From: Tachypleus tridentatus
Taxonomy: Eukaryota; Arthropoda; Merostomata; Xiphosura; Limulidae
Direction: 5' to 3'
Assembly: GCF_004210375.1 (NCBI RefSeq)
Contig: NC_134830.1
Location: forward strand, 47,559,094-47,623,093
DNA: 64,000 nt
Shown piece after piece: positions 11,701 through 21,999 of the stretch (its first letter is position 1; every line of letters begins with the position of its first letter). Below the pieces are notes generated by a model. It did not search any database. It was given only the letters and a program-made list of their open reading frames with translations, and was not told the DNA's origin. The translations under genes were made by a program, and so were the position numbers.

Positions 11701-14700
11701 TGGATTTTCTTTTAGACTTCTGCTATTTATTTTTTTACCTTTTTCACAGATTTGTAGCATATTCTGGATGAAACTAGTGTTGTTTCTAAGGTGGGATGGA
11801 ATTGACCTCTCCATATCTTAAGAATGTCCTGTTTGCCCTATGTATACACTAATGCAGTCTTGACACATGAATTGGTAAACCTCACTGTTGTATTTTTTCA
11901 CTACTGCTACTTTTACTTGTATATAGAAACAAACTAGCCACAAAAAATTCCATTAGTTTTTACTCAAACCAAAACATGTTTCCTACCTAGAAACAATCTG
12001 ATTATATCCATACTGGAAATCCCTCTCTTTTTCCTTCTGAACTGGATACAGCAGCTGGTTTTCGTGGAAATAAAGTATTTTCTTTAGTGGCAGAAGATCA
12101 GGTCGCAGAGCCACCAGTTCTGCTAGATTGAGCACCGAACTCGCAAACAGCACTCTGAAGTAATTAAAGCACACAAGTTACTGACAGACATATACTGGAG
12201 ACTTTACTGTGAAACACAATAAATTTTTAAATCTAAATATGTTTCTTGATTATAAAAGTTGTTTCAAAGTATGCTACAATTAGGTATTGTCTAATTACTA
12301 CACTGTATGAATAATTATAAGCAGAAAATGATAAAGAAAATTCAGTTTTATATCCAAAACTCTTAAAGGTCACAAACACCAGGTTGTATCTTCTTTAAAT
12401 AGTAGAAAGAACAAATATCACAGAAAACCACATTAAAAAAAACAACAGCAACAAAAAAGAAAGCTTTGGTCTAATGTTTTGAAAATCTTTATAGCACAAT
12501 GTAACAAAAATAATACAGGTACTACATGACAGCATAATGCATTTTCATTGGATAAAGCCAGCATAAGTAAATAAATCAGTTAAAGGCAAAGACAGTGAGA
12601 AACATTCTAAACAAAGGAAAGTTAAAAAAATATGTATATGTACCTTAATCAGAATATTTAAAAACATCCCAATGTAAATCTTCTATGATTTCACTTTTTA
12701 TACAAACATCCCAATTTCTGGAATATTCTGCATAATAGATTCTAAACTTTCTGTAAGGGTACATAAGCACTTAAGTGAATTCTTCTATTTCATTTCACTT
12801 GAAACCATAATGGTGTATTATTAGAAACTGATACTGTAATGGTGTATTGTTACAAAGTGATGCTGTAATGGTGTATTGTTACAAAGTGTTGCTGTAATGT
12901 GTATTTTTACAAAGTGATACTGTAATAGCATATTATTACTAACAGATAGTGTGATGGTGTATTATTACATAGTGATACTGTAATAGCACATTACTACAAG
13001 TGAATGCTGCAATAGCATATTATTACAAAGTGATACTGTAATAGTGTATTATTACAGTTACAACAGAAAGTGTTCGTACCCCTGCGTCCCAAGTTGTTTT
13101 TTGCTCATAAATTAAAAAGTATCATGATTAGAATAATAGACGTATAATATATTATAAATATTATACTAACACACATCTACATAAATTTTTTGTAAATTAT
13201 ACAACAAATAAGCAGTTTATAGACAAATAACCAAAAATAGGAGGAGCAGAAAGTGTTCATACATTTCAGAACATGTGAAAAAAACTGATATTCCCATAAA
13301 AATTTTCAGTTTGGAGAACAAACTACATTATACCATTCCAGAACTAGACACTGGGTTCATAATTATTGGAATTTAGCCAGCAAAAAATTTACTTCTGGCA
13401 ATTTAGAGCCATTTCCATCATTATTTGCTTGGCCATCATGGTGAACAGGAAACAACTGTCCAGTGATTTAAAAAACTGAATTATTGTAAAATACAAGTCT
13501 CATGTGTCTCTTTCCGGTATTGCTACATAACTTAATGTGCCAAAATCTACTGTTCAAAGCATAATTGCCAAGTTTAAGCTCACAGGGTCAACTGCTAACC
13601 TCCCTTGTTCTGGACACCCCACCAAAATTCCAGAGAGAACCGAGAGGAAGGTTTTTATAGAAGTTAGTTGGAACCCTCGTTTAACACATAATGACATACA
13701 GAAACTTGTAAGAGAAACTGGGGTTGAAGTAAGCACCTCTACAGTTACGAACATGTTATGCTCTTCTGGGTTCAAAGCATGCCATTCTCGTAGGACTCCA
13801 TATTTAAAGCCTGTTCATTTAGAAGCATGATTGTGGTATGCAAGAAAGCATGTAGATAAACCTTTTACCTATTGGAAGAGTATTCTTTGGTCAGACAAGA
13901 CTAAAATCGAGCTTTTTGGCCACAATGATTTTCGCTATATTTTCTGTAAGAAGGGGGAATGAAATTTTCCAAAGAACACTGTCCCTACAGTTAAACACGG
14001 AGGTGGTTTAATTATGCTATGGGGTTCCTTCAGCTATTCTGGTGTAGGCAGCCTTCACTGTGTCAACAGAATCATGAAAAAAGAAGTGTACATTGATATA
14101 TTAAGCACTTATATCAAGAATGATGCTCGGAACCTGAGGCTTGGGCATTGTTGGATCTTCCAGCACAACAATGACCATGAGCATACATCAAAATATGTGC
14201 AATCCTGGTTGCAGAGGAACCATATAAGCATTCTGGAGTGGCCATCGCAGTTACCACATCTCAACCCAATTGAAAACGTTTGGCATGAGTTGAAGACCAG
14301 AGTTCATCAGCATCATCCAAAATACTTGCAAGAGTTGGAGCCTTCTGTAAAGAAGAATGGAAGAAAATACCAGTCGAGTACTGTCAAACAATCATGGACA
14401 GTTATTAGGAGAGATTGCGCCAAGTAATTCACCTGAAAGGCTACACAAGTGACCATTAAAGTAGACGCATGAACACTTTCTGCCCCTCCTATGTTTGGTT
14501 ATTTGTTTATAAACAGTTTATTTGTCATCAATTTACATAAAAATTTATGTAGATGTGTGTTAGTATAATATTTATAATACACCATACTGTCATTATCCTA
14601 ATCATGATACTTTTTAAGTTATGAGGAAAAAAACTACTCATGTCGCAGGGGTATGAACACTTTCTGTTGTAATTGTACATAGTGATACTGTAATAGCATA

Positions 14701-17051
14701 TTGTTACAAACTGATGCTGTAATGGTGTATTGTTACAAATTGATGCTGTAATGGTGTATTATTACATAGTGATACTGTAATAGAGTACTGTTACAAGCTG
14801 ATGCTTTAATCGTGTATTGTCACAAATTGATGCTGTAATGGTGTATTATTTAAAACTGTAATGTTTGGCTGCTTGGTCAAAATATGCTGAACTATACTGT
14901 TGTTATCATCACAAAACAATAAAGAAGACAATTCATGAAAATTCAAAGGTTGTGATTAGAGACCACAGCTTTTTGGAATAATGAATCAATTCCAATTTAC
15001 CCAAAACATCATGACATAATCAAATTGAAGAAGTTTTTGTAAAAGTTATAGAGATTTACAAAGAGAAACAGTGGGCTTATGAGACAGATTCTGTCAGTAA
15101 CACAAATAACATTTTAATGTCAATTATAGACATAGCTTGAACATACAATAACAGTTTGGTTGGTAGATAAAATAACAATAACAGTAATGGTTAGGTTGGT
15201 GAATACTAACAATAATAGTCATGGTTAGGTTGGTGGATACTAATGATAACAGTGATGGTTATGTTGGTGTATACAATAACAGTAATGATGATGAAGACAG
15301 AAAGAGAATATTTCATGTTTCTGTCTCAACTCCAACACATGATGTTCTGTAGGTAACCATGAAAATATCAACATTTTCTAGGAATATCTTTTCTCCAACT
15401 TAAACAACAGCAGCAGCCAACAACTCACTGAGATACAAAACTGCTTTGTTGGTCTCACAGAGAGAGACAATCTGGATAATCTCTGCTCAGTGATCCTGTC
15501 TAAAGCAGGAGTAAAGTAACTCCTAGAAGTTACAAAACTGATTTCTAACAAGATTTGAGCTTCTTCTGGGGCATATTTGACAGAAAAGTAAAGAGTTGTT
15601 GGTTGTGTAAAGGTATGATATTCAATGGAAGTTAACTCAGCTGTTGACTGTGTAAAGGTATGACATTTGATGGAAGAACACAGTTGTTAATTGCATAAAT
15701 GTATGACATTTGATGAAAGAACACAGAGTTGTTAGATGTGTAAAGGTATGACATAAAGGTATATAAATTATGATGTATGATGGAAGAGTACAGAGTTGTT
15801 GATTGTGGAAAGGTATGACATTTGATGTCAGAGTACAAAGTTGTTGATTGTGTAAAGGTATACCATTTGATGTAAGTATACAAAGTTGTTGATTGTGTAA
15901 AGGTATGACATTTGATGGAAGAGTACACAGTTGTTAGTTGTGTAAAGGTATGATGTTTAATGAAAAAGTACAGAATTGTTGGTTTTATGAAGGTATGATA
16001 TTTGATGTAAGAGTACAGAGTTGTTGTTTGTGTTAAGGTATGACATTTGATACAAGAGTACCGAATTGTTTTGTAAAAGTATGACATTTGAGAAACCTAA
16101 ATTTTGAAATTAACATATATTTATCCAGTTTTCTGGTCTATACATTTCATTTTAAACTTTTAGTATATAAGCTAACAAAAATATCAGGTTATATGTTTAC
16201 TGGTAAGCAACATGACATAAAACACATTGCTGGAATGTAGTGTCACAAAATAGCACTGGCTTTTGCATATATTAAATGTGTTGATATAATTGATTTTCAC
16301 CAATAATTATTCTATGAATACTCCACAGATTCATTTCATCTTAATTTTGATTTGCTAAAAAAGGAAATTAACTGGTTAAACTGCACTTTACTGCCTCTTT
16401 GCTGGTTAAGGTTGATTTCACTAATTTATTTTAATTCAGTCAGCTATGAAATTCGAGGTTAGGGTATATTACAATGTGGGGATACCAGTACATGACTTGT
16501 TATTTTTTATGGTCTATAATCTAGTCATTTACAATGCATAGCAATTATTTTTATAGCACATAGTACATACACTACCAAGCCACTGCAGTCTAGAACTTTA
16601 ACCTTATTTAGGAAACTTTAAACATGATTTAAAAGGATGAAGTTTGATATGCAATGTATTTCTCTACAGTGGAATCAAACTAGCTTTATAATTTATAGCC
16701 TGAAAATGACTTTACCTGCAAGTAGACACCACTCTAACATATAGGCATCACAGTGTTTTACCATTACTTTTCATAAGAAATGTACAATCAATAACACACA
16801 ACTACATGATTAATTTAGGTGATTATGTTTATAAGATAATGCTATACCTAAAACTGTGTCCTTTTGGAATCATCACGAGAAAAATATAAAGCTGATGTTC
16901 TAGCTCGCCAGTGCCACTTTTTTGCAGGAAGTGTAAATAATGCAGCTTTACTTCCAAGATCATTGACTAGGGTATCAACAAGTTGTTTATGAGAACCACC
17001 ATAAAACGGCTCGATCAAAAGTATCTCCTGATGTACATTTCTAGTACTCAT
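2565..17051 (-). CDS. GTDC1: tRNA-queuosine alpha-mannosyltransferase QTMAN (GTDC1), whole gene, 7 coding exons
   Basis: The enzyme transfers mannose to queuosine at the wobble position of cytoplasmic tRNA-Asp (established for vertebrate GTDC1/QTMAN). Joined exons 17051-16855, 12154-11987, 8027-7439, 5399-5290, 4297-4153, 3526-3456 and 2743-2565 give about 485 residues, against roughly 458 in human. Conserved blocks read in order: FYGGSHKQL (about residues 16-24), KKWHWRAR (44-51), FHENQLLYP (from 95), [26 protein letters not shown] followed by [39 protein letters not shown] (ending 403), [23 protein letters not shown] and a C-terminal [17 protein letters not shown]. This is a GT-B, GT4-like layout with a low-complexity linker in exon 3. 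Splice phases agree at every junction. Oddities are a weak exon 1 donor and a one-base frame slip at a T7 run in exon 3. Introns are rich in repeats. Confidence 0.93.
3456..3526 (-). CDS. GTDC1: QTMAN exon 6
   Basis: This 71-nt exon is too short for simple ORF finding. The acceptor is TTTTCCAG and the donor CCAG|GTAAGT. It completes Met with its first G and encodes [20 protein letters not shown] and IFP, the conserved donor-sugar-binding end of the family (human [20 protein letters not shown]). It enters and leaves in phases 2 and 1, matching its neighbours. Confidence 0.93.
3540..3665. repeat. Short tandem repeat, about 55 bp, two to three units
   Basis: The block containing AATATCATGTACTGTCA, AACAAAGAATCCTCACA and AGTAACAATACCATGTA repeats with small changes just upstream (in transcript sense) of QTMAN exon 6. 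It lies in the intron and contains no exon sequence. Confidence 0.55.
4153..4297 (-). CDS. GTDC1: QTMAN exon 5
   Basis: The acceptor is ACATTTTCAG and the donor GCCAT|GTATGG; length is 145 nt. It encodes [20 protein letters not shown] and then [20 protein letters not shown] and HEFFGVA, the most conserved part of the family (human VLHWGYLPSKDDYFQVL and [18 protein letters not shown]). The glutamate of HEFFG matches the position usual for the nucleotide-sugar contact in GT4-like enzymes. Confidence 0.95.
4887..5289. repeat. 34-35 bp tandem array copied from the QTMAN exon 4/intron junction
   Basis: There are about 12 units with core AAACTGTTCAACAA, GGTAATACC and TGGGACACTACA. The last unit merges at 5278-5310 into the real exon 4 end, so every unit is a diverged copy of the last ~22 bases of exon 4 plus its donor. 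On the minus strand most units carry CCCAG|GTATTA or CCCAG|GTATGA, a splice-donor-like motif. The array sits directly after the authentic donor at 5290/5289. Confidence 0.9.
5290..5399 (-). CDS. GTDC1: QTMAN exon 4
   Basis: The acceptor is TATTTTCTAG and the donor TACCAG|GTATTA; length is 110 nt. It encodes [20 protein letters not shown] and then [16 protein letters not shown], matching human EHDKDPESFFKVLMHLKDLG. Phases 2 and 1 fit exons 3 and 5. The 3' end of this exon is the seed unit of the downstream tandem array. Confidence 0.93.
5686..6093. mobile_element. MITE of about 408 bp, TA target
   Basis: The terminal inverted repeats are about 30 bp: TTGGGTTGAGGAATAATTCG on the left, and the inverse of the right end reads TTAGGTTAAGGAATAATTTG, each followed by TGAGCGTTTTT. 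TA flanks at 5684-5685 and 6094-6095. There is no coding potential; the ends suggest a Tc1/mariner-superfamily parent. Confidence 0.8.
6261..6739. mobile_element. MITE of about 479 bp with long inverted repeats
   Basis: The inverted ends run about 110 bp, starting CACTATGTAACACAAATTTT on the left and, in reverse, CCACTATGTAACAAAATTTT on the right. Matching sub-blocks include TGTTATTTCTTAATTGCTTA and AAACTTTGCTTTT. TA flanks at 6259-6260 and 6740-6741. It is non-coding and carried by the 150-bp repeat. Confidence 0.8.
7140..7475. repeat. 58-66 bp tandem repeat copied from the QTMAN exon 3/intron junction
   Basis: There are about five units with spacing 58-66 bp, marked by TATATAATACAAAGTTCACT and its variants. 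The last unit is the real junction itself (7430-7475). The unit at about 7225-7270 aligns without gaps to the junction, with 33 of 42 bases identical, and keeps GGCCACACATAAG|GTAGGT on the minus strand against the authentic GGCCACACAGATG|GTGAGT. It lies immediately after the exon in transcript direction. Confidence 0.75.
7439..8027 (-). CDS. GTDC1: QTMAN exon 3 (linker exon, apparent one-base frame slip)
   Basis: The acceptor is TTTTTTGCAG and the donor CAGATG|GTGAGT. It begins by completing Ser and reads [40 protein letters not shown] and YFP, then a Cys- and Ser/Thr-rich linker, and ends [13 protein letters not shown]. The two halves are in different frames. The switch falls at a run of seven T (7641-7635); with six T the exon would be 588 nt and fit both flanking phases. 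A small intron ending in TTTTTTTCCAG at 7631 is the alternative, but no donor in the needed phase was found. An assembly homopolymer error or a true mutation are both possible. Confidence 0.85.
8390..8590. repeat. Short tandem repeat, about 40-60 bp, three to four units
   Basis: The phrase ACTAGTGTATACATGGTGAC plus ACTTCTAATATA recurs with changes at about 8393, 8441 and 8480, and weakly at 8540. It lies in QTMAN intron 2. Confidence 0.6.
8600..11360. other. QTMAN intron 2, no gene seen
   Basis: AT-rich intronic sequence without coding signal on either strand. The only structure noted is three units of about 63 bp at 10740-10885, marked by CAATATGCAATACTTTTAAT and GACCAATAACAGT. Confidence 0.5.
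11380..11508 (-). mobile_element. Penelope-like element terminal fragment with decayed hammerhead core
   Basis: The outer arms are inverted: CTCAGGATGGCTAGTTTGGT on the left and, in reverse, CTCAGGATGGTTGGTATGGA on the right. Between them the minus strand reads CTTTCTTTGTTAACCTGAAG and then a loop region before GTAGAAATGTTG. The same core occurs at 22070-22130 next to Penelope-like reverse transcriptase sequence, which supports the family call. It is a short non-coding fossil in QTMAN intron 2. Confidence 0.55.
11987..12154 (-). CDS. GTDC1: QTMAN exon 2
   Basis: The acceptor is TTACTTCAG and the donor TTCTAG|GTAGGA; length is 168 nt. It encodes [40 protein letters not shown] and [15 protein letters not shown], nearly collinear with human ([47 protein letters not shown]). 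FHENQ is a family signature in the N-terminal Rossmann-like domain. Confidence 0.96.
12800..13054. repeat. 30-bp minisatellite, left part, split by a Tc1 element
   Basis: About eight units of ACAAAGTGATACTGTAATAG plus TGTATTATT with substitutions. The array resumes at 14676-14850 after the Tc1-like insertion. Confidence 0.85.
13055..14675 (+). mobile_element. Nearly full-length Tc1-like transposon, inactivated
   Basis: The 1621-bp element has terminal inverted repeats of about 200 bp (outer ends CAGTTACAACAGAAAGTG and its inverse; inner block ACCAAAAATAGGAGGAGCAG and its inverse) and TA duplications at 13053-13054 and 14676-14677. The transposase reading frame runs 13438-14427 in a single frame with four internal stops. 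Visible parts are the HTH ([20 protein letters not shown]), [30 protein letters not shown] and [19 protein letters not shown]. The second catalytic Asp block reads [12 protein letters not shown], with Asn where QQDNDPKH is usual. It sits inside the 30-bp minisatellite in QTMAN intron 1. Confidence 0.93.
13438..14427 (+). pseudogene. Tc1-like transposase pseudogene
   Basis: A DD34E-type transposase of about 330 codons, close to the family's usual 340. The frame is intact in register but carries four stop codons, and the second catalytic Asp appears to be Asn. The first Asp (WSDK) and the Glu of NPIENVW remain. There is no sign of domestication. Confidence 0.85.
14676..14850. repeat. 30-bp minisatellite, right part
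   Basis: Continues the array at 12800-13054, with units such as CATAGTGATACTGTAATAGC and ACAAATTGATGCTGTAATGG. About six units. Confidence 0.85.
15150..15300. repeat. About 48-bp tandem repeat, three to four units
   Basis: Repeated phrase AACAGTAATGGTTAGGTTGG and TGAATACTAACAAT. In QTMAN intron 1. Confidence 0.65.
15590..16095. repeat. 45-bp tandem array, about 11 units
   Basis: The unit contains TGTAAAGGTATGACATTTGA, TGGAAGAGTACAGAGTTGTT and GATTG. Because the period is close to a multiple of three, a 151-codon frame stays open on the minus strand with a 15-residue period ([14 protein letters not shown]). This is a product of the repeat, not a gene. Confidence 0.85.
16855..17051 (-). CDS. 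GTDC1: QTMAN exon 1 (start exon)
   Basis: It begins at ATG 17051 and encodes [60 protein letters not shown] and DSKRT. The upstream in-frame GTG at 17063 is not needed. FYGGSHKQL and [15 protein letters not shown] match human GTDC1. The end that preserves frame with exon 2 is ACA|GTTTTA at 16855/16854. The stronger-looking donor seven bases on (TTTAG|GTATAG) would retain an in-frame TAG. The donor is therefore weak or misassigned. Confidence 0.92.
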
Positions 17052-18430
17052 GGTGTAATCCACTCACACCAAACTGTAATGAAGAACACATAGTATCAAT
17101 GAAATCCTTCCAACCTTAATTAGAAGTTACATTTATACTGAAAGTACACCATTAATACAAGAATATAGGTTCACACAAGCTGAAGTGAGATTTCTCAACA
17201 TATTCTTTATTGCAGAATTATATTAATACTAGTTAACAGAATTTCTTTGTTATAAGATAAACTCAATTTTAATGGTTACACATACTTGTATCAATTTTCT
17301 GGCATGTCTTCTGTCAACTTACATTAAGTTACGTACATTTAATATTGGTGAATTCACCAATTCAAATTTCTTCAATGATGTAGTAGAAGAAATGGTTCAA
17401 CATCAAGTTCACAAGTACCTACATATAACCAGATGATTAGACAGCTAAAGAAATGAGGAAACAAGACATTTAGAAATTATCATGATGTAAAAGATTGTTT
17501 AGTGTAGATATTATAAGTCAGTTTATGTTATGATTGTTTAGTCTTTTTTATTATGAGAGAGTTAAAAACTGTTGATTATTGAGTTATGTTTGTAACTCAT
17601 TGATGTAGAGAATACAGCAAGCAGATGATTTAGTAATAATCATATAAATGGTGTTAGATGAGTGGGAAAAGAAAGAGAAGATGAGAAAAATTTTTGAGAA
17701 TGATCTAGGCCAAAGTAAAATTAACTGGCAGAGGAAGGAAAGGCCTAATGATTAATAAGTTATAGGAAATCTGACAACAGTAATGAGATAAGAATAATGA
17801 TTTATTCCTTCAAAGTGTGGATCTAACATAACTTAACAGTCAGAATGCACTTTGACAAAAGGAAACGAGAACAGTTTGAAGAAAAGAAAGACAAAACAAT
17901 TACTGAAAGAGCAGTATATGACTGTGATAACCTGTACCACAATTGTAAGTGATTGATACACAGAATACTAGTATGATAGAAGAAGGTAGTTTGGCTTGTC
18001 AAATGAAAATGTAATGAAAGTTTAATTGGAAAAAGCATTAAACAAGTAACTGATGAATCCTAAAAGATTTCTATTGATCAAAGTAGTAATGAGTTCAAAC
18101 ACAAACAGTTGAAAATTTCCATCCCAGAAAAGTTTAATATTTCAAGTATTGTCTCATTACAAAGAGGAGGGAAGGAACTGAATGTTCTTGAGATAATTAG
18201 TTATGTTCACTAACAAGTGTATTTATAATTTAAGACAATAGGCCTGTTGCTAAGCAACTATACATAAAAGAATATTCAAATCTACCCCTTATTATTGAAA
18301 TACTTAAACTTTCCATTAAATCTTAAGGCATCTTATTCAATAGACTAATGATCCTGTTACTATAATAAACTATCCTACCCTAACATCTCACCATTAAGTA
18401 CAAATAACAAGAACTATGATAAATAAAAGT
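17052..18430. other. 5' flank of QTMAN, no gene seen
   Basis: AT-rich sequence upstream of the QTMAN start. No recognisable coding exon, RNA gene or convincing core promoter was seen. Confidence 0.4.
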
Positions 18431-18720
18431 GTCTCAGCAATAAAAACATGTAAAATAACAGTATTAAACATATTACTTTTTATTTTGTCTAATTCACTGT
18501 TAATTTTATCTGGTGAGCATAGTTTTATGGCTGTGTTTATTTGGTTTCTTAGTGTGTTGAGTTTTGGTTTGTTCCATGTGCTGAGACCCAAGGAATGTAT
18601 AGTCCAGTAAATATATCCCATGAATTAAAAAATCACAAAACCATATACTGCTGCAGACCATATATTCCCAACATCAGCAGAAAAATAACCAACATTTGGC
18701 AAAAACTAGTATTAAACACA
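18430..18720. mobile_element. Two Penelope-like element fragments, head to head
   Basis: The minus strand at 18440-18610 encodes NTLRNQINTAIKLCSPDKIN and SELDKIK, the same peptide as the Penelope-like fragment at 22500-22620. The adjacent plus strand at 18640-18700 encodes PYIPNISRKITNIWQK, typical of the region following the reverse transcriptase in these elements. The opposite orientations show a rearranged fossil. Confidence 0.65.
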
Positions 18721-19740
18721 ACTATGATGATTTCATTGAGTGATATTTTGACATATTTTCAAACTTAACAACACAAATAAGAAGATCAAAGAATTCACTG
18801 GTTCAATAGAAAATAAAAACTGAGAGAAAGAGTTTTCAGTTCTTTGAGTCAAGAGATGAGGAAATATTTTTGTCCTGGAGAAAATGCAACAGTAGCACAC
18901 AGGACAGGATTACTGGTGAAGGAAATCTGCACTTACAACAACTGTTTTATTTGTGTCCAAAAACTTAGCTTTCTTCAGTATTTTAAATCAATAAAAGTAA
19001 AGAAATACCTGGTATACATAAGATAGAGAGAAACAGCATTGAGTTTGGACTTATGATGAGTGACATATGTTAATGCCACTGATAAGTTTATTTTCTAAAA
19101 CTGTAGCATTTATTGTAAGACATGAACATTAATTTAGATCTGAAATTTGAATGTTATCAGGATTAGCTTTGTGAAGACTTAAGAATCATGGATTGTTCCA
19201 TTTTCTACACAAATTAAAGTTTCCTGGTTGAAAAGAAATAAATATGAATGCTTTGAATTTACATTATATAAAATTCAGATGTTGTACAACAAATGTTTAT
19301 AAACCTCGATTTAATAGAGCATAAATTACAATTCAGTAAACTAAGAAAATTTATTATAATAATGCAGAAAACCTATGAATCACTCAAGTAAATTGTATCT
19401 AATGGTTAGTAAAATATCAAAACACATTATTATATGTAAACAGTGCTCGAAAGGTTTTATTTCACTTCATGCGATTCTTTAAAACAATCTCAAGTAGACT
19501 TAATATCAAAATGAATGTTTTCATTGTTTTTGGATTACGTTCAAGACAGGAAATTATATGAAAAAGTTTCAGGTTAAGTGTCTCAAAGAATATAATTAAT
19601 TTCACAAAATTACTTGTAAGTAACTGTAAATAAAAATTAAGGTATTTCTGACTCAACGTAATTCACTAAATAGAATGTTCATGTTGCAAAATATTTTCTT
19701 AGGATTATTTTTTTAACAATACTGAATATTCTGTTACTTG

Positions 19741-19973
19741 TTTTTGAATTTTGTACAAAGATACACCAGGGCTGACTGCACTAGCCATCCCTAATTTAGC
19801 AGTGTAACACTAAAGGGAAGGCAGCTAGCTAGTCATCACCACCTACTTCCAACTCTTGGGCTACACCAACGAATAGTGGGACTGACTGTCACACGTTTGG
19901 TGTGATGGGGATTCAAACCTGTGACCATTGGATTACGAGTCGAGTGCCTTAACCACCTGGCCATGGCGAGCCA
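19741..19973 (-). mobile_element. tRNA-derived SINE, family A
   Basis: The tRNA-like head lies at the right end (minus strand GGCCAGGTGGTTAAGG and a B-box-like GGTTTGAATCCC). The body contains GCTAGCCATCCCTAATTTAG and CACCAACGAATAGTGGGA in the orientation shown. Flanking direct repeats GTTACTTG at 19733-19740 and 19974-19981 mark the insertion. Confidence 0.85.
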
Positions 19974-19981
19974 GTTACTTG

Positions 19982-21226
19982 TAAGTAATAGAAAGCAATA
20001 AACTGTAAAACGTTACTGTTGTTAAGAGCATTTAATAAAACTACTGAGAATTAGCTTACAGGAAATATTGCGATGCAGGTTTCAAATACTTTTTAAAATG
20101 TTTTACATTAGAGAAAGATATTAAAATTCTTTGTCAAATAATCTAGCCTACTGTTAGTGTTAACTGAAATCTGTGGCAAGCAAAACTAAGAAAATAATTA
20201 CAGTTTTTTTTTTAAGCACACATTAGACAACAACGTTACTGCTTTATCGTTTCCCCTGTATAACTAAACGTAAGAGGGGGTTACATTCTTTCTCTAGTTG
20301 CCAAAGGTTATTGAAATTCAACATCTGATGGTTTTCAGTAACCGCAATACAAGGAGGTGAGAAACTCATGAAATACATCTCCATAGTACTTGTAGTTGTA
20401 CTACATGGTTAATGTTCAGTAACGATAAATGTAATTACAAAAAATATAAAAATTAATAAATTATGAGGTATATAAATGGTTTATTGTTAATTTTAGAACT
20501 TATTTTTATCACAAAAGACGTGCTTAATTGCTATATAATATTAACGTTTGATTGCGAATTATTTTATTTTGTGATGATTTTGCTTATTATTCCATTTATT
20601 ATTCCTTCTATCATTTAACTCATCTAAGAATTTTTAAATGTATTAAAGTGCTAACTTACCTTCTACCTAGATAAAACACGCTGATTTTGTAATGTACGTT
20701 TGGGACAAGAAACTGACACCAGCTTTCCCTAGTGGTGACCTACATATATCAGTATATGAAATATTATGTAGATTTATGGTTATTAACTCGTCATAAAAGA
20801 TGTAAACTCGTGGTCTAACCGATAAATAAAAAGCCCTTTTCGCCTACGAAAAGGAATTAATTTTCAAATATTAGTTGGAAAGAATTATTGCTAATTATTG
20901 TTCGATAGTTTTCCCAATCTTGAGAAGTGGTTTAATTTTATAACGTTGTGTTATTCTGTGTGTTTTCTTGTACTAGTTCTTTTTCCTAATTCGTTTAATA
21001 TTTAGTAAAGTTATTAACATTTATATTTATGTTGTGTTGTTTATTAATATTTGTACCTAATCCTGGCCAAGCCTTGGTTTACTAATTGTTTTTTTAAAAT
21101 GAATAAAATTTGTATTATACTTGTTGGAAATTTTTATATTGGATTTCTGTTGTTACATATTAACAAATTGTTTGTTTTTTTAATCTAGCTGTATTTACTT
21201 CATTACAAAGACAAATCAAGTACTAA
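19982..21226. other. No gene seen
   Basis: AT-rich sequence between two SINEs. No coding exon, RNA gene or repeat array was recognised. Confidence 0.4.
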
Positions 21227-21238
21227 GAAACTAAATGT

Positions 21239-21512
21239 TTGTTTGTTTTTGAATTTCGCACAAAGCTACTCGAGGGCTATCTGTGCTAGCCGTCCTTAAT
21301 TTAGTAGTGTAAGACTAGAGGGAAGACAGCTAGTCATCACCACTCGCCGTCAACTCTTGGGCTGTTCTTTTACCAACGAATAATGGGATTGACCGTCACA
21401 TTATAACGCCCCCACGGCTAAAAGGGCGGGCATATTTGGCGCGACCGGGATGCAAACCCGCGACCCTCGGATTACGGGTCGCACGCCTTAACACGCTTGG
21501 CTATGCCGAGCC
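21239..21512 (-). mobile_element. tRNA-derived SINE, family A, complete
   Basis: Full-length copy of about 274 bp with a 12-bp target duplication GAAACTAAATGT at 21227-21238 and 21513-21524. The minus strand holds the tRNA-like head (GGGTTTGCATCCCGG as B box) and the body with AACGCCCCCACGGCT in the plus orientation. The good duplication suggests a fairly recent insertion. Confidence 0.9.
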
Positions 21513-21999
21513 GAAACTAAATGTAGTTATTCTCCTGCATGTATGAGGTTATATGTTCCACTCTTGCCTTCTGTGTGGTCATAGTTAAGTTTCATGTAAG
21601 TTGGTAACGCTTTTTTTAAAACTAGCGTGAGTTTGGTCACTTTTTTACAGATTTAACAGTGTCAGAGGATTATAAATATTTTTATAAAAGAATAAACAAT
21701 AAGTATTCAGTTCAGCTACCATCTTTACTCAAAATTCTATAAAAGCAATCTCAGTCGGGCTTTTCTTGCTTCTCGTTTAATATTAACCATATTGTACTTA
21801 TAATGGAGGAGTTACTACTTTTTACATAAACAATATCTACAAATTCCAAACACAGAGACTATGTTTAGATACTTATTATTTAATTAAACGAAATCTCAGG
21901 ATTTCACACTGAAAAAAATTGTGTTGAACGAGATAGTCTAGAACTATAGATAACAGTCTAAAAATGCTTTATAAGTAATGATAAAATATTTGTTTCCTT

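Noticed and set aside
15632-16087. 151-codon open frame on the minus strand with 15-residue periodicity
   Set aside because: It simply follows the 45-bp tandem repeat, whose period is a multiple of three; no domain, start context or neighbouring exon supports a gene.
19741-21512. tRNA genes suggested by B-box motifs in the SINEs
   Set aside because: They do not form complete cloverleaves, carry long SINE bodies and are flanked by target duplications.
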